DNA from: Ornithinimicrobium sp. F0845
GTDB taxonomy: Bacteria > Actinomycetota > Actinomycetes > Actinomycetales > Dermatophilaceae
Length of the DNA: 64,000 nt
Direction of reading: 5' to 3'
Assembly: GCF_023015765.1 (NCBI RefSeq)
Contig: NZ_JALKAL010000013.1
Location: 49,846 to 113,845, forward strand
The notes beneath the pieces are model-generated. The model made no database searches. It worked only from the letters and a program-made list of their open reading frames with translations, and was not told the origin of the DNA. Of this stretch, positions 1-7,749 are shown piece by piece. A program made the translations under genes and the position numbers. The stretch's first letter is position 1, and the number at the start of each line of letters is the position of its first letter.

Positions 1-1595
1 TGGCTCGGCCGGACCGGCTCGCCGGCGTGTCGCGCGGCCAGCGCGTACTCCGCGGCGTGGGCGGCGAGCGCCTCGACGAGGACGGTGGCCCGCGGTTCCG
101 GCGCCACGACGTCCACGCGCAGACCGTGCTCCTCCGCCGTCTTGGCCGTGGCCGGTCCGATGCACGCCACGACGGTGTTCGGGTGCGGCTTGCCGGCGAT
201 GCCGACGAGGTTGCGCACCGTCGAGGAGCTGGTGAAGCAGACCGCGTCGAACAGGCCACCCTTGATCGCGTCGCGGACCGGCGCGGGAGGAGGCGAGGCG
301 CGCACCGTCCGGTAGGCCGTGACGTCGTCGACCTCCCACCCCATGTCGATGAGGCCGGCCACCAGGGTGTCGGTGGCGATGTCGGCACGCGGGAGGAAGA
401 CCCGGTTGATCGGGTCGAGCACGTCGTCATACTCCGGCCAGTCGGCCAGCAGCCCCCGGGCTGACTGTTCCGTGGTGGGGATCAGGTCGGGCTCGATCCC
501 CCACTGTCGCAGGGCCTCCGCGGTGACGCCGCCGACGGCCGCGACCTTCAGGCCGGCGAACGCCCGGGCGTCCAGGCCGAGCTCGGTGAACTTCTCACGC
601 ACCGCGCGGACCGCGTTGACGGAGGTGAAGCCGACCCACTCGTAGCGGCCGGTGACCAGGCCGCGGATGGCACGGTCCATCTGCTGCGGGGTGCGCGGGG
701 GCTCGACGCTGATGGTCGGCACCACCTGGGACGTCCCACCGTGCGAGGCGATCCGGGCAGTCATCTCGGTCGCCTGGTCCTTGGTCCGGGGCACCAGGAC
801 GTTCCAGCCGAAGAGCGGCTTGGTCTCAAACCAGCTCAGCTCGTCACGCAGGTCGACGGCATGACCGACGACCACGACGCCGAACGGGGCGGTGTGCTGG
901 GCCATGTTGGCGTCCACGTCGTCCAGGACCGTGACGACGGTCTGCTGGGCGACCGTGGTGCCGTGCTCGGTGAGACAGACCGGGGTCTGGGGGTCGCGCC
1001 CGGCGCGACGGAGCCCGCCGAGGGCCTTGCGCAACTGCTCGGGTGTCCCGAGGAGCACGACTGTGACGTCGTCGGCCACCGAGGTCGTCCAGTCCGTGCG
1101 GGAGTCGGCGGCGTCGATGACGTGCACCTCACCGGACTCGGTCGAGGTCAGCGGCACCCCCGCGTAGGTCGGGACGGACCAGGCCGCGGAGACCCCGGGG
1201 ACGATCTCGAACAGCACGCCGGCGGCGCGGCAGGCCAGGGCCTCCTGGCTGAGGGTCGTGAAGGTGGCGGGATCACCGGCCATCACGCGGACCACCAGCG
1301 CCTCGGGGTCCTTCAGCGCGGTCGCCTCACGCACCAGGACCTTGGCGCGCGCGGCCGGGGACCGTCGCGACGTCGAGCCGATCGCACCGGCCTCGACCAC
1401 ACTGGCGTCCTCGCGGACGAGCCCGGCCAGCCAGCCCGTCCCGTCCGGCTCGTCGAGCACGACGACGTCGGCGGCGGCGAGGTAGTCACGAGCTCGCACG
1501 GTGAGCAGGCCAGGGTCGCCTGGGCCCGCGCCGATGAAGGCGACGCGCGCCCTCGACACGGTCGGGGCACTGGGAACTGCGGTGCTGGTGCTCAC
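1..1595 (-). CDS. hemD: Uroporphyrinogen-III C-methyltransferase / uroporphyrinogen-III synthase fusion (3' end missing)
   Basis: Fused tetrapyrrole enzyme, cytoplasmic. The HemD part would close hydroxymethylbilane into uroporphyrinogen III; the SUMT-like part would methylate it towards sirohaem/cobalamin. Reading from GTG at 1595, the N-terminal 250 or so residues carry the SAM-binding loop GAGPGDPGLLTVRA and an EIVPGVSAAW segment. The usual GGDPFVF-type motif is degenerate (MAGDPATF), so methyltransferase activity is uncertain. The C-terminal part has HemD features: a VGFTSVNAV segment, then FTSSSTVRNL and IGPATAKTAEEHGL. The frame runs off the left edge after about 531 codons, so the C-terminus is absent. 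It starts 4 nt after the hemC stop and is the last visible gene of rex-hemA-hemC-hemD; hemB would be expected next to the left. Confidence 0.9.
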   Translation of the reverse strand, partial: MSTSTAVPSAPTVSRARVAFIGAGPGDPGLLTVRARDYLAAADVVVLDEPDGTGWLAGLVREDASVVEAGAIGSTSRRSPAARAKVLVREATALKDPEALVVRVMAGDPATFTTLSQEALACRAAGVLFEIVPGVSAAWSVPTYAGVPLTSTESGEVHVIDAADSRTDWTTSVADDVTVVLLGTPEQLRKALGGLRRAGRDPQTPVCLTEHGTTVAQQTVVTVLDDVDANMAQHTAPFGVVVVGHAVDLRDELSWFETKPLFGWNVLVPRTKDQATEMTARIASHGGTSQVVPTISVEPPRTPQQMDRAIRGLVTGRYEWVGFTSVNAVRAVREKFTELGLDARAFAGLKVAAVGGVTAEALRQWGIEPDLIPTTEQSARGLLADWPEYDDVLDPINRVFLPRADIATDTLVAGLIDMGWEVDDVTAYRTVRASPPPAPVRDAIKGGLFDAVCFTSSSTVRNLVGIAGKPHPNTVVACIGPATAKTAEEHGLRVDVVAPEPRATVLVEALAAHAAEYALAARHAGEPVRPS

Positions 1596-1599
1596 GAAA

Positions 1600-2565
1600 T
1601 CACGCTCCAGGATGTTGTGCTGCGGGGGGCTGGTGGGGGTCGCGCAGGCCGGTTGGGGCCAACTGGCCGAGGAAGTGGTGTGCCATCGCACGGCCGAGCT
1701 CGGCGGCATCCGCACCGCGCAGGCTGTGCCGGATGGTCTCGCCGGACGCGCCCCCCACCACCGCGTCCAGCACGATCTGGTCCCCCTCCAGCCGGGCCAG
1801 TGCCCCCACCGGTGCGCTGCACCCCGCCTCGAGCTCGGAGAGCAGCGTCCGCTCCGCAGTGACGCAGGTGCGGGTCGGTGCGTGCTCCAGTGCGGACAGC
1901 AGCTCGACCGTGGCGGGGTCGTCCGCGCGACACTCCACCGCGAGGGCGCCCTGCCCGGGTGCGGGCAGCATCACCGTGGTGTCCAGCAGCTCGCTGGCCT
2001 CCCCGATGCGGCCGAGGCGGTTGAGCCCGGCGGCCGCGAGCACGATGGCGTCGAGCGCCCCCGAGGTGACCTTCGCGATGCGGCTGCCCACGTTGCCCCG
2101 CAGGTCGGTGACGCGAGCCCGGGGAGCGGCCACCTCGAGCTGGACCGCTCGTCGCGGAGACCCCGTGCCGATCAGGGCACCGTCGGGCAGATCGGCCAGC
2201 AGCAGTCCGTCGCGGGACACCAGCACGTCGCGAGGGTCCTCCCGCTCCGGGACGGCCACGACGACCAACCCCGGCTCCTCCGCCACGGGAAGATCCTTCA
2301 GCGAGTGCACCGCGCAGTCGATTCGCCCGTCGAGCAGCGCCTCACGCAACGCCGACACGAACACGCCCGTGCCGCCGATCTGGGTCAGCGGTGCGCTGGA
2401 GCGGTCACCCTCGGTCTGCACGAGGACCAGTTCGACCTCCTGCCCACGAGCCCGCAACCGGTCTGCGACCCAGCCCGACTGGGAGGTGGCCAGCTCACTG
2501 GCGCGCGTCCCGAGCCGGAGCGGACGGGCGTGCGAGCTCGCGGCACCGGTTGCGTTGGTGCTCAT
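1600..2565 (-). CDS. hemC: Porphobilinogen deaminase (hydroxymethylbilane synthase)
   Basis: Polymerises four porphobilinogen units into hydroxymethylbilane in the cytoplasm. The 321-residue protein is of normal length and begins with the family signature PLRLGTRASELATSQ. Substrate-loop motifs follow (HSLKDLP, GTGSPRRAVQL, RGNVGSRI), and the dipyrromethane-cofactor cysteine is in LEAGCSAPVGA. Its ATG overlaps the hemA stop by 4 bp (ATGA), which indicates translational coupling. The next gene, hemD/cobA, starts 4 nt after its stop. It probably has no promoter of its own and follows Rex control of the operon. Confidence 0.97.
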   Translation of the reverse strand: MSTNATGAASSHARPLRLGTRASELATSQSGWVADRLRARGQEVELVLVQTEGDRSSAPLTQIGGTGVFVSALREALLDGRIDCAVHSLKDLPVAEEPGLVVVAVPEREDPRDVLVSRDGLLLADLPDGALIGTGSPRRAVQLEVAAPRARVTDLRGNVGSRIAKVTSGALDAIVLAAAGLNRLGRIGEASELLDTTVMLPAPGQGALAVECRADDPATVELLSALEHAPTRTCVTAERTLLSELEAGCSAPVGALARLEGDQIVLDAVVGGASGETIRHSLRGADAAELGRAMAHHFLGQLAPTGLRDPHQPPAAQHPGA

Positions 2566-3977
2566 GGCAAGCCACCCACCGTCGGGGGCTGCTCGACGGC
2601 CGCGGTCTCCCGCGGGTCCAGGTCGAACAGCTCGCGCAGTAGCGCGAGGTAGGAGCCGTCCGTGTCATCGGCAGCCATCTCCCTGGCGCGCACCGCTGGG
2701 GTGTGAAGGAGCTTGTCGAGGATCCGGCGGACGCTGTGGTGCACCTCGGCCCGCTGCTCCTCGTCGAGCCCAGGCAGCTTGTGGTCCAACCGTGCCAGCT
2801 CGGCGTCGGCCACGGACACGGCCCGCGAGCGCATCTCGGCCAGGGTGGGCCCCACCTGTGCCGAACGCCTCGTGGCCAGATAGGTCGCGACCTCACCGGA
2901 CACCAGGTCGCGCACGCCCTGCAGGACCGTCGCGGTCTCCGCCGCGTCGGGGGCGCCGTCACCCGCGGTGGTTGCGTCGCTCGCGGCTGTCCAGGGCCTG
3001 GGCGTGCCGGGCGTGGGCGTGCCGGGCGTGGGCGTGCCGGGCGTGGGCTTCGAACCTGCGGCCGCCAGCTCGGTCAGCTCCGTCAGTCCCCACACGGTGA
3101 CGCCCGGAAGGCCCGCCACCTCGGGTGCGACATCGCGCGGCATCGCCAGGTCGATCAGGACCAGTGGACGCTCCGACCGGTCCGCACCGGTCAGCAACTC
3201 GCGCGTGATCACCTGGTCTGTGGCTCCGGTGCAGGACAGCACGAGATCGGCCTGCTGCACCTCAGCCGCCAGGTCGTCCCAGTCGCGGGCCAGCCCGCCG
3301 TGGGAGGTCGCCAGCCGCTCGGCGCGCTCCCGGGTGCGGTTGACGACGGTCAGTCGGCCGACGCCGGCGCGGCGCAGCGACGCCGCAGCCAGTCCCGACA
3401 TGGCGCCGGCCCCCACCACCAGTGCCCGTGCCCCGACGAGCGCGCCGAGGATGTCATCGGCCCGCTCGATGCCGGCGCCCACGAGTGACCGCGCCACGCG
3501 GTCCAGCCCGGTCTCGGTGTGGGCCCGCTTGCCGACGCGCAGCGCCTGCTGGAACAGCGGGTTGAGCGCGGCTCCCAGATGGGCATCGCGCTGGCCGGCA
3601 CGGAGTGCGGCACGGAGCTGGCCGAGGATCTCGCTCTCCCCCAGGGCCATCGACTCCAGGCCGCAGGCCAGGGAGAAGAGGTGGTGGACGGCGCGGTCCT
3701 CGTAGTGCACGTACAGGTGCGGGGTGAGCGCCTCCAGGTCCATCCCGGTCTCCGCGGCCAGCGCCGCACCCACCTGCGCGACCGCGCCGTGGAAGGTGAG
3801 CGCATCGGCATACACCTCGGTGCGGTTGCACGTGGCCAGCACCAGGGACTCCCTGACGTCCTCCAGACCCACGACGCCGGAGGCGAGTGTCCGCGAGCGG
3901 GTCTCGTCGAGCGAGACGCGCTCCAGCATCTCCAGCGGGGCGCTCCGGTGGGAGATACCCACGACCAGCAGACTCAT
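2562..3977 (-). CDS. hemA: Glutamyl-tRNA reductase
   Basis: Reduces glutamyl-tRNA to glutamate-1-semialdehyde, the first committed step of C5-pathway haem synthesis. The 471-residue protein starts MSLLVVGISHRSAP. The catalytic cysteine lies in LVLATCNRTEVYA near residue 50. A GESEILGQ segment and the NADPH-binding VVGAGAMSGLAA follow, and the C-terminal dimerisation helix region closes the protein. Between the NADPH domain and that helix is an unusual Pro/Thr/Gly linker with a PTPGT pentapeptide repeated three times, encoded by a 15-bp tandem repeat near 3000-3050. It overlaps rex upstream and hemC downstream by 4 bp each, so it is an inner gene of a coupled operon. Confidence 0.97.
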   Translation of the reverse strand: MSLLVVGISHRSAPLEMLERVSLDETRSRTLASGVVGLEDVRESLVLATCNRTEVYADALTFHGAVAQVGAALAAETGMDLEALTPHLYVHYEDRAVHHLFSLACGLESMALGESEILGQLRAALRAGQRDAHLGAALNPLFQQALRVGKRAHTETGLDRVARSLVGAGIERADDILGALVGARALVVGAGAMSGLAAASLRRAGVGRLTVVNRTRERAERLATSHGGLARDWDDLAAEVQQADLVLSCTGATDQVITRELLTGADRSERPLVLIDLAMPRDVAPEVAGLPGVTVWGLTELTELAAAGSKPTPGTPTPGTPTPGTPRPWTAASDATTAGDGAPDAAETATVLQGVRDLVSGEVATYLATRRSAQVGPTLAEMRSRAVSVADAELARLDHKLPGLDEEQRAEVHHSVRRILDKLLHTPAVRAREMAADDTDGSYLALLRELFDLDPRETAAVEQPPTVGGLP

Positions 3978-4699
3978 CCGGCCACCTCACGGTCCTCGCT
4001 CGGGACCTGGCCCGACGTCGGGACGGCGAGCAGGCGGCGCTGTTCGTGGAAGGCGAGGATCTGCAGCTCGGTCGCGAGGTCGACCCCGCGGACGTCGACC
4101 TCGTCGGGGACCGTCAGGTGTCCGGGGGCGAAGTTGAGGATGGAGCGGACCCCCATCGCGACCAGCTGGTCGGCGACCGCCTGGGCGGCCGGCGCCGGCG
4201 TGGTGATCACGCCGATGGCCACGGTCGGCCCGGCCGTGGCCAGGTCCGCCAGCGTCGACACGGTCAGCCCCTCGACCCGCGTGCCCACCACCGCGGGGTC
4301 GTCATCGGCCAGCGCCACGATGCGGAAGCCCCGGCCCGAGAATCCGCCGTAGGAGGCGAGGGCACGCCCCAGGTTGCCCATGCCGACGATCACGACGGGC
4401 CACTCCTGGGTGAGCCCGAGCTCCTGGGCGATCTGCGCGGCGAGCAGGTCGACGTCATAGCCGACGCCCCGCACACCGTAGGAACCGAGGTGTGAGAGGT
4501 CCTTGCGCAACTGGGTGGAGCGCACCCCGGCCAGCGCGGCCAGCTCCTCCGAGGCGATGTTGGTGATGCCCTGGTCGTGCAGCGGGGTCAGTGCCCGCAG
4601 GTACAACGGCAGCCGACCCACTGTGGCTTCAGGCACACCACCTGTGCGACGGACGGACTCGTGGACCACCTCGGCACGGACTCCTCTCAGCCACGACAT
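3974..4699 (-). CDS. rex: Redox-sensing transcriptional repressor Rex
   Basis: NADH/NAD+-responsive repressor. The 241-residue protein has an N-terminal winged helix containing LPLYLRAL and the recognition segment VRSTQLRKDLSHLGSYG. A Rossmann domain follows with VIVGMGNLGRALASYGGF. Family proteins bind DNA when NADH is low and release it when NADH rises. It is the first gene of rex-hemA-hemC-hemD, as known in Streptomyces, with an ATGA overlap to hemA. A near-consensus Rex operator lies 55 bp upstream of the start, implying autoregulation of the whole operon. The ATG at 4699 gives about 25 residues before the conserved PEATVGRLP; a later GTG start cannot be excluded. Confidence 0.95.
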   Translation of the reverse strand: MSWLRGVRAEVVHESVRRTGGVPEATVGRLPLYLRALTPLHDQGITNIASEELAALAGVRSTQLRKDLSHLGSYGVRGVGYDVDLLAAQIAQELGLTQEWPVVIVGMGNLGRALASYGGFSGRGFRIVALADDDPAVVGTRVEGLTVSTLADLATAGPTVAIGVITTPAPAAQAVADQLVAMGVRSILNFAPGHLTVPDEVDVRGVDLATELQILAFHEQRRLLAVPTSGQVPSEDREVAG

Positions 4700-4753
4700 G
4701 ACGCCCTATACCAGCAGCGCGTCGGGGGGATGCAGGGACCCCCCCACCCTATG

Positions 4754-4777
4754 ACTTTGTGAAGGCTTGCACAAAGT
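4754..4777. promoter_or_regulatory. Rex operator (ROP)
   Basis: The 18-bp core at 4757-4774 reads TTGTGAA-GGCT-TGCACAA. It differs from the TTGTGAA-N4-TTCACAA consensus at one position, and perfect 8-bp arms (ACTTTGTG/CACAAAGT) flank an 8-bp centre. On the minus strand a CATAGG/TAGGGT -10-like element follows directly, so bound Rex would cover the -35 region of rex-hemACD. Confidence 0.85.
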
Positions 4778-4802
4778 CGACATCTGCCGCCGGATGGGCT
4801 AT

Positions 4803-5093
4803 CTAACGTCGCCGACGACTGCGGCGGTTGATCGCGCTGGTCAGCGCCTCGTCGGTCACGCGCCAGTGGGCAACCTCACGCCCGTCGACGAGAACGACCG
4901 GCACCAGATCCGCATACTTATGCAGCAGTTCGGGAGAAGAGTCGACGTCCACCCGGTCCCAGACGGCCCCCGTGCGCTCGACCACCCGCGCGATGACAGC
5001 CGCGGCCTCCTCGCACAGGTGACACCCCTCCCGGTCGATCAGCGTGACCTGCGGGGTGGTCGTCCCGCTCCGCCCGCGCCACAGCCACCCCAT
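4803..5093 (-). CDS. Glutaredoxin-like (DUF836) thioredoxin-fold protein
   Basis: Small 96-residue thioredoxin-fold protein with a redox motif GCHLCEEA near residues 23-30 (C-x-x-C) and the cis-proline segment DLVPVVLVDGREV. It matches the glutaredoxin-like family found beside hemA in actinobacteria (Rv0508 position). The sequence suggests disulfide exchange; the substrate is unknown. It overlaps the upstream acyltransferase stop by one base (TGATG) and so is the last gene of the epimerase-acyltransferase-glutaredoxin operon. The Arg-rich C-terminus (INRRSRRRR) is unusual. Confidence 0.85.
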   Translation of the reverse strand: MGWLWRGRSGTTTPQVTLIDREGCHLCEEAAAVIARVVERTGAVWDRVDVDSSPELLHKYADLVPVVLVDGREVAHWRVTDEALTSAINRRSRRRR

Positions 5094-6043
5094 CAGAAGA
5101 ACACCGAGCGCCGGTCCTGCAGCAGGCCGTAGAGCGTGTGCTGGATCGTCTCGCGGACCCGGTCGGAGAGCTCGAAGACGACGGCGGGGTCCTCGGCGGC
5201 ACCCTCACCGCGGTCGTCGGTGCGCACCGGGGCCCCGAACTCGATGAGCCACTTGCTGGGAAGGGGGACCATGCCCAGCGGCCCGAGCCAGGGGAAGGTG
5301 GGCGTCAGCGGGAAGTAGGGCAGGCCCAGGAGGCGGGCCAGGGGTGTGGCGTTGCCCAGCATCGGGGCGATCTCCTCGGCCCCGACGATGGAGCACGGGA
5401 TGATCGGGACCTCTGCCCGCAGCGCGGCCGCGACGAACCCGCCGCGTCCGAACCGCTGCAGCCGGTAGCGGTCCTTGTAGAGCTTGCCGACCCCTTTGAA
5501 GCCCTCCGGCCAGACACCGACCAGGTGTCCGTCGTTGAGGAGCCGCTGCGCGTCCGCGCTGGTGGCCAGTGTGCTTCCGGTCTTGCGGGCGACCGGGCCC
5601 ATCACCGGCGAGGAGAAGACGAGGTCGGCACCGAGCATCCGCAGGTTGCGGTGGCCGGGGGTCTCGTCGTGGACCGCCAGCTGGGTCATCAGCGAGTCCA
5701 CCGCGATCGTGCCGGAGTGGTTGGCCACGATCAGCGCCCCGCCCTCGGCCGGGATGTTCTCGGCCCCACGCACCTCGACCCTGAACCAGTCGCGGTAGAG
5801 CGGGCGCAGCAGCGGCAGGGCGAGGTGCTCGGTGAAGTCCTCGTCGAAGCCGAACTCGTCGATCGTGTAGTCACCGGTGAGGCGGCGCCGAAGGAAGGCC
5901 AGCGTGCGGGCGACCGACTCGTCGAGCTCGTCACCGGCCAGGCCGGTGGCGGCCCCGGCCGCCCGCAGACCCTTGATCAGCAGCATCACGAGGTGCTCCA
6001 GGTCGCTCTCGCGCACCTGAGGAGACTGTCCGGCCTCGGTCAC
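5093..6043 (-). CDS. PlsC-like lysophospholipid/glycerol-phosphate acyltransferase
   Basis: 316-residue membrane-associated acyltransferase. Visible PlsC-type motifs are block I NHSGTIAVD near residue 110 (a longer spacing than the classical HX4D), the acceptor-site segment GVWPEGFKG, and the later VPIIPCSIVG. It probably acylates a lysophospholipid or related acceptor at the inner membrane face; the substrate cannot be told from sequence. The order epimerase-acyltransferase-glutaredoxin matches Rv0501-Rv0502-Rv0508 of mycobacteria. Its start overlaps the epimerase stop by 4 bp. Confidence 0.85.
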   Translation of the reverse strand: MTEAGQSPQVRESDLEHLVMLLIKGLRAAGAATGLAGDELDESVARTLAFLRRRLTGDYTIDEFGFDEDFTEHLALPLLRPLYRDWFRVEVRGAENIPAEGGALIVANHSGTIAVDSLMTQLAVHDETPGHRNLRMLGADLVFSSPVMGPVARKTGSTLATSADAQRLLNDGHLVGVWPEGFKGVGKLYKDRYRLQRFGRGGFVAAALRAEVPIIPCSIVGAEEIAPMLGNATPLARLLGLPYFPLTPTFPWLGPLGMVPLPSKWLIEFGAPVRTDDRGEGAAEDPAVVFELSDRVRETIQHTLYGLLQDRRSVFF

Positions 6044-7053
6044 TGCCCCTCCTCGTCCGCGTGCTGCTCGGGGCGGTCCCCGGCGCGCCGGGCAGCCAGG
6101 AAGGAGTCGAAGGCCCCGCGGGTTGTGTAGGCGGGCGAGAAGCCCAGCTCCTTGCGCATCCGGCTCGTGTCCACGACCCGACCGTAGGACAGGAAGGCCA
6201 TGTGGTCCGACGGCAGCGCCGCCCAGCCGAGCCGCCTGGACGCCCAGAGTGAGAAGCCGCCCGCCCCGGGAGGCACGACCACCCAGGGCCGGTGGCTCAG
6301 GGCGACCGCCTGTCCCAGCGACAGCACGCCGTCACCGGCGATGTTGACAGTGCCTGCCACCGGCCCGGTCGTGGCCTGCACCGCGGCCGCCACGGCGTCG
6401 TCCTCGTGGAGGAACTGCAGGCGTCCCTGCTGGCCGAACGGGACCGGCAGCACCGGCATCCGGAAGTAGTCGGTGAGCACCGTGCGGATGCTCGGGCCGA
6501 TCACATTGGCCATCCGCAGCATGGTGATGTCGATGTCAGGTCGACGCCGCGCCAGTCCGCGCACGTAGCTCTCGGCCTCCATGGAGTCCCGCGGGAACCC
6601 AGAGCGGGGCAGCTGCTTGGCCGTCATCTCCTCGGTGAACACCGCCGGATCGTGGGGAGAGGAGCCGTAGACACCGGCGGTGGACTTGACGACGACCCTG
6701 CGCACCCCCGGCGACTTCTGACAGGCAGCCATGAGCTGCATCGTGCCGAGCACGTTGATGTCCTTCTGGACCACCCGTCCCCCGGCGTCCCGCGGCGTCG
6801 CGATGACGCCCATGTGCACGACGGTGTCGACGGCCGCCTGCGTGATCAGGCGGGCCAGCAGGGGACTTCGGACGTCGGCACGGACATACTCACCACGGCC
6901 CATCGGGTGCTTCGGCGGGACCAGGTCGACGCCGAGGACGCGCTCGATGGACGGGTCGTCGGCCAGGCGCCGGACGACCCGGCCGGCCAGGTCGCGGGCC
7001 ACGCCCGTGACCAGCACGACGCGGGGCGGCGATGCCAGGTCCACAGGTTCCAC
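6040..7053 (-). CDS. NAD-dependent epimerase/dehydratase (extended SDR)
   Basis: 337-residue Rossmann-fold protein. The nucleotide-binding motif is a variant (VTGVARDLAGRVV), followed by GVDLVPP, YVRADVRS and VVHMGVIATP, typical of extended SDRs acting on nucleotide sugars. The catalytic serine is probably in VVKSTAGVYGSS. The usual YxxxK is not evident at its normal spacing, so enzymatic activity is uncertain. It corresponds in position to mycobacterial Rv0501 (galE2). It leads the operon with the acyltransferase. The GTG start at 7053 has CATTCT six nt upstream, consistent with a leaderless message. Confidence 0.85.
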   Translation of the reverse strand: MEPVDLASPPRVVLVTGVARDLAGRVVRRLADDPSIERVLGVDLVPPKHPMGRGEYVRADVRSPLLARLITQAAVDTVVHMGVIATPRDAGGRVVQKDINVLGTMQLMAACQKSPGVRRVVVKSTAGVYGSSPHDPAVFTEEMTAKQLPRSGFPRDSMEAESYVRGLARRRPDIDITMLRMANVIGPSIRTVLTDYFRMPVLPVPFGQQGRLQFLHEDDAVAAAVQATTGPVAGTVNIAGDGVLSLGQAVALSHRPWVVVPPGAGGFSLWASRRLGWAALPSDHMAFLSYGRVVDTSRMRKELGFSPAYTTRGAFDSFLAARRAGDRPEQHADEEGQ

Positions 7054-7059
7054 CCTCCA

Positions 7060-7065
7060 AGAATG
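7060..7065 (-). promoter_or_regulatory. -10 element of the epimerase operon (leaderless type)
   Basis: CATTCT on the minus strand, 6 nt before the GTG at 7053. A GGAGG overlaps the spacer too close to the start to act as a normal Shine-Dalgarno site. Confidence 0.4.
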
Positions 7066-7066
7066 C

Positions 7067-7110
7067 CGCGACGGCGCCGACCTCCACCAGTGGGGGTCGG
7101 CGCCGTCGCG
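7067..7110 (-). terminator. Hairpin terminator after the bS22 gene
   Basis: A perfect 16-bp inverted repeat (7067-7082 with 7095-7110) around a 12-nt loop lies directly after the bS22 stop. The following minus-strand bases are only weakly T-rich (ATTCTT). Confidence 0.75.
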
Positions 7111-7115
7111 TCAGG

Positions 7116-7214
7116 TCACTTCTTGTTACGACGCTGGTGGCGCGTCTTGCGCAGCAGCTTGCGGTGCTTCTTCTTCGCCATACGCTTGCGGCGCTTCTTG
7201 ATCACAGAGCCCAT
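7116..7214 (-). CDS. Small ribosomal protein bS22 (AURKAIP1/COX24 type)
   Basis: A 32-residue, extremely basic protein ([19 protein letters not shown] and on to RRNKK). It is the short actinobacterial 30S-associated protein related to the AURKAIP1/COX24 domain and corresponds to Rv0500B by synteny. It binds rRNA in the small subunit. A strong hairpin follows its stop. The preceding small HTH gene (Rv0500A position) and proC complete the conserved neighbourhood. Confidence 0.93.
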   Translation of the reverse strand: MGSVIKKRRKRMAKKKHRKLLRKTRHQRRNKK

Positions 7215-7338
7215 TGGCTACAACCGTGTCCTTCGTGTCTCGGATGTCTGGTCTGCTGACGGTGGCACACGCGGGGCGGCCGCCGGGCAGTCGGGTCAGC
7301 CTACCGCCCGGGACTGGATGCCCCCAAACGCGTGCCGG

Positions 7339-7548
7339 TCAGGCGGTCCCGTGGTAGGAGTCCTCGAGGTAGTCCGTCACGGCCTGCTCGGGCACCCGGA
7401 AGGATCGACCGACGCGCACCGAGGGCAGCTCGCCCGAGTGCACCAGGCGGTAGACGGTCATCTTCGAGACGCGCATGACCGCGGCAACCTCCGCCACCGT
7501 CATGAAAGTCATCTCGCCGAGTCGGCGCTCTTCAGCCATCGACGTCAT
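7339..7548 (-). CDS. Small MerR/excisionase-type helix-turn-helix protein
   Basis: 69-residue DNA-binding protein. The HTH lies at about residues 15-60: MTVAEVAAVMRVSKMTVYRL, then HSGELPSVRVGRSFRV with the wing. This is the excisionase/BldC-like fold with no other domain. It corresponds to Rv0500A by position between proC-side genes and bS22. Such proteins usually bind repeated sites cooperatively; the target is unknown. It has its own promoter, with a leader of about 50-60 nt. Confidence 0.85.
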   Translation of the reverse strand: MTSMAEERRLGEMTFMTVAEVAAVMRVSKMTVYRLVHSGELPSVRVGRSFRVPEQAVTDYLEDSYHGTA

Positions 7549-7612
7549 CCCGTCTGTCTGCGCTCTTCAGGCGGCCAACGGGTCACCGGTGGCTGTCCAT
7601 CTGTCATGGAGA

Positions 7613-7641
7613 ACCATAGGTGCAGATGGGGCTTGTGCGAA
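7613..7641 (-). promoter_or_regulatory. Promoter of the small HTH gene
   Basis: On the minus strand, -35 TTCGCA (7636-7641), 17-nt spacer, -10 TATGGT (7613-7618), about 65 bp upstream of the ATG at 7548. Confidence 0.5.
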
Positions 7642-7749
7642 AGGCGTGGTGAGAAAAAAGTCCAGTAGACACGCCGTTGTCACCAAACTGTGACCTTTTT
7701 CAGAGCGAGTTCCCAGGTTTCGACGGCCGAGGAGTCCGCATCACAACGC

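Noticed and set aside
741..3100. Long plus-strand open frames across the hem genes
   Set aside because: All lie antisense to recognised hemD, hemC and hemA reading frames and have no ribosome sites or motifs.
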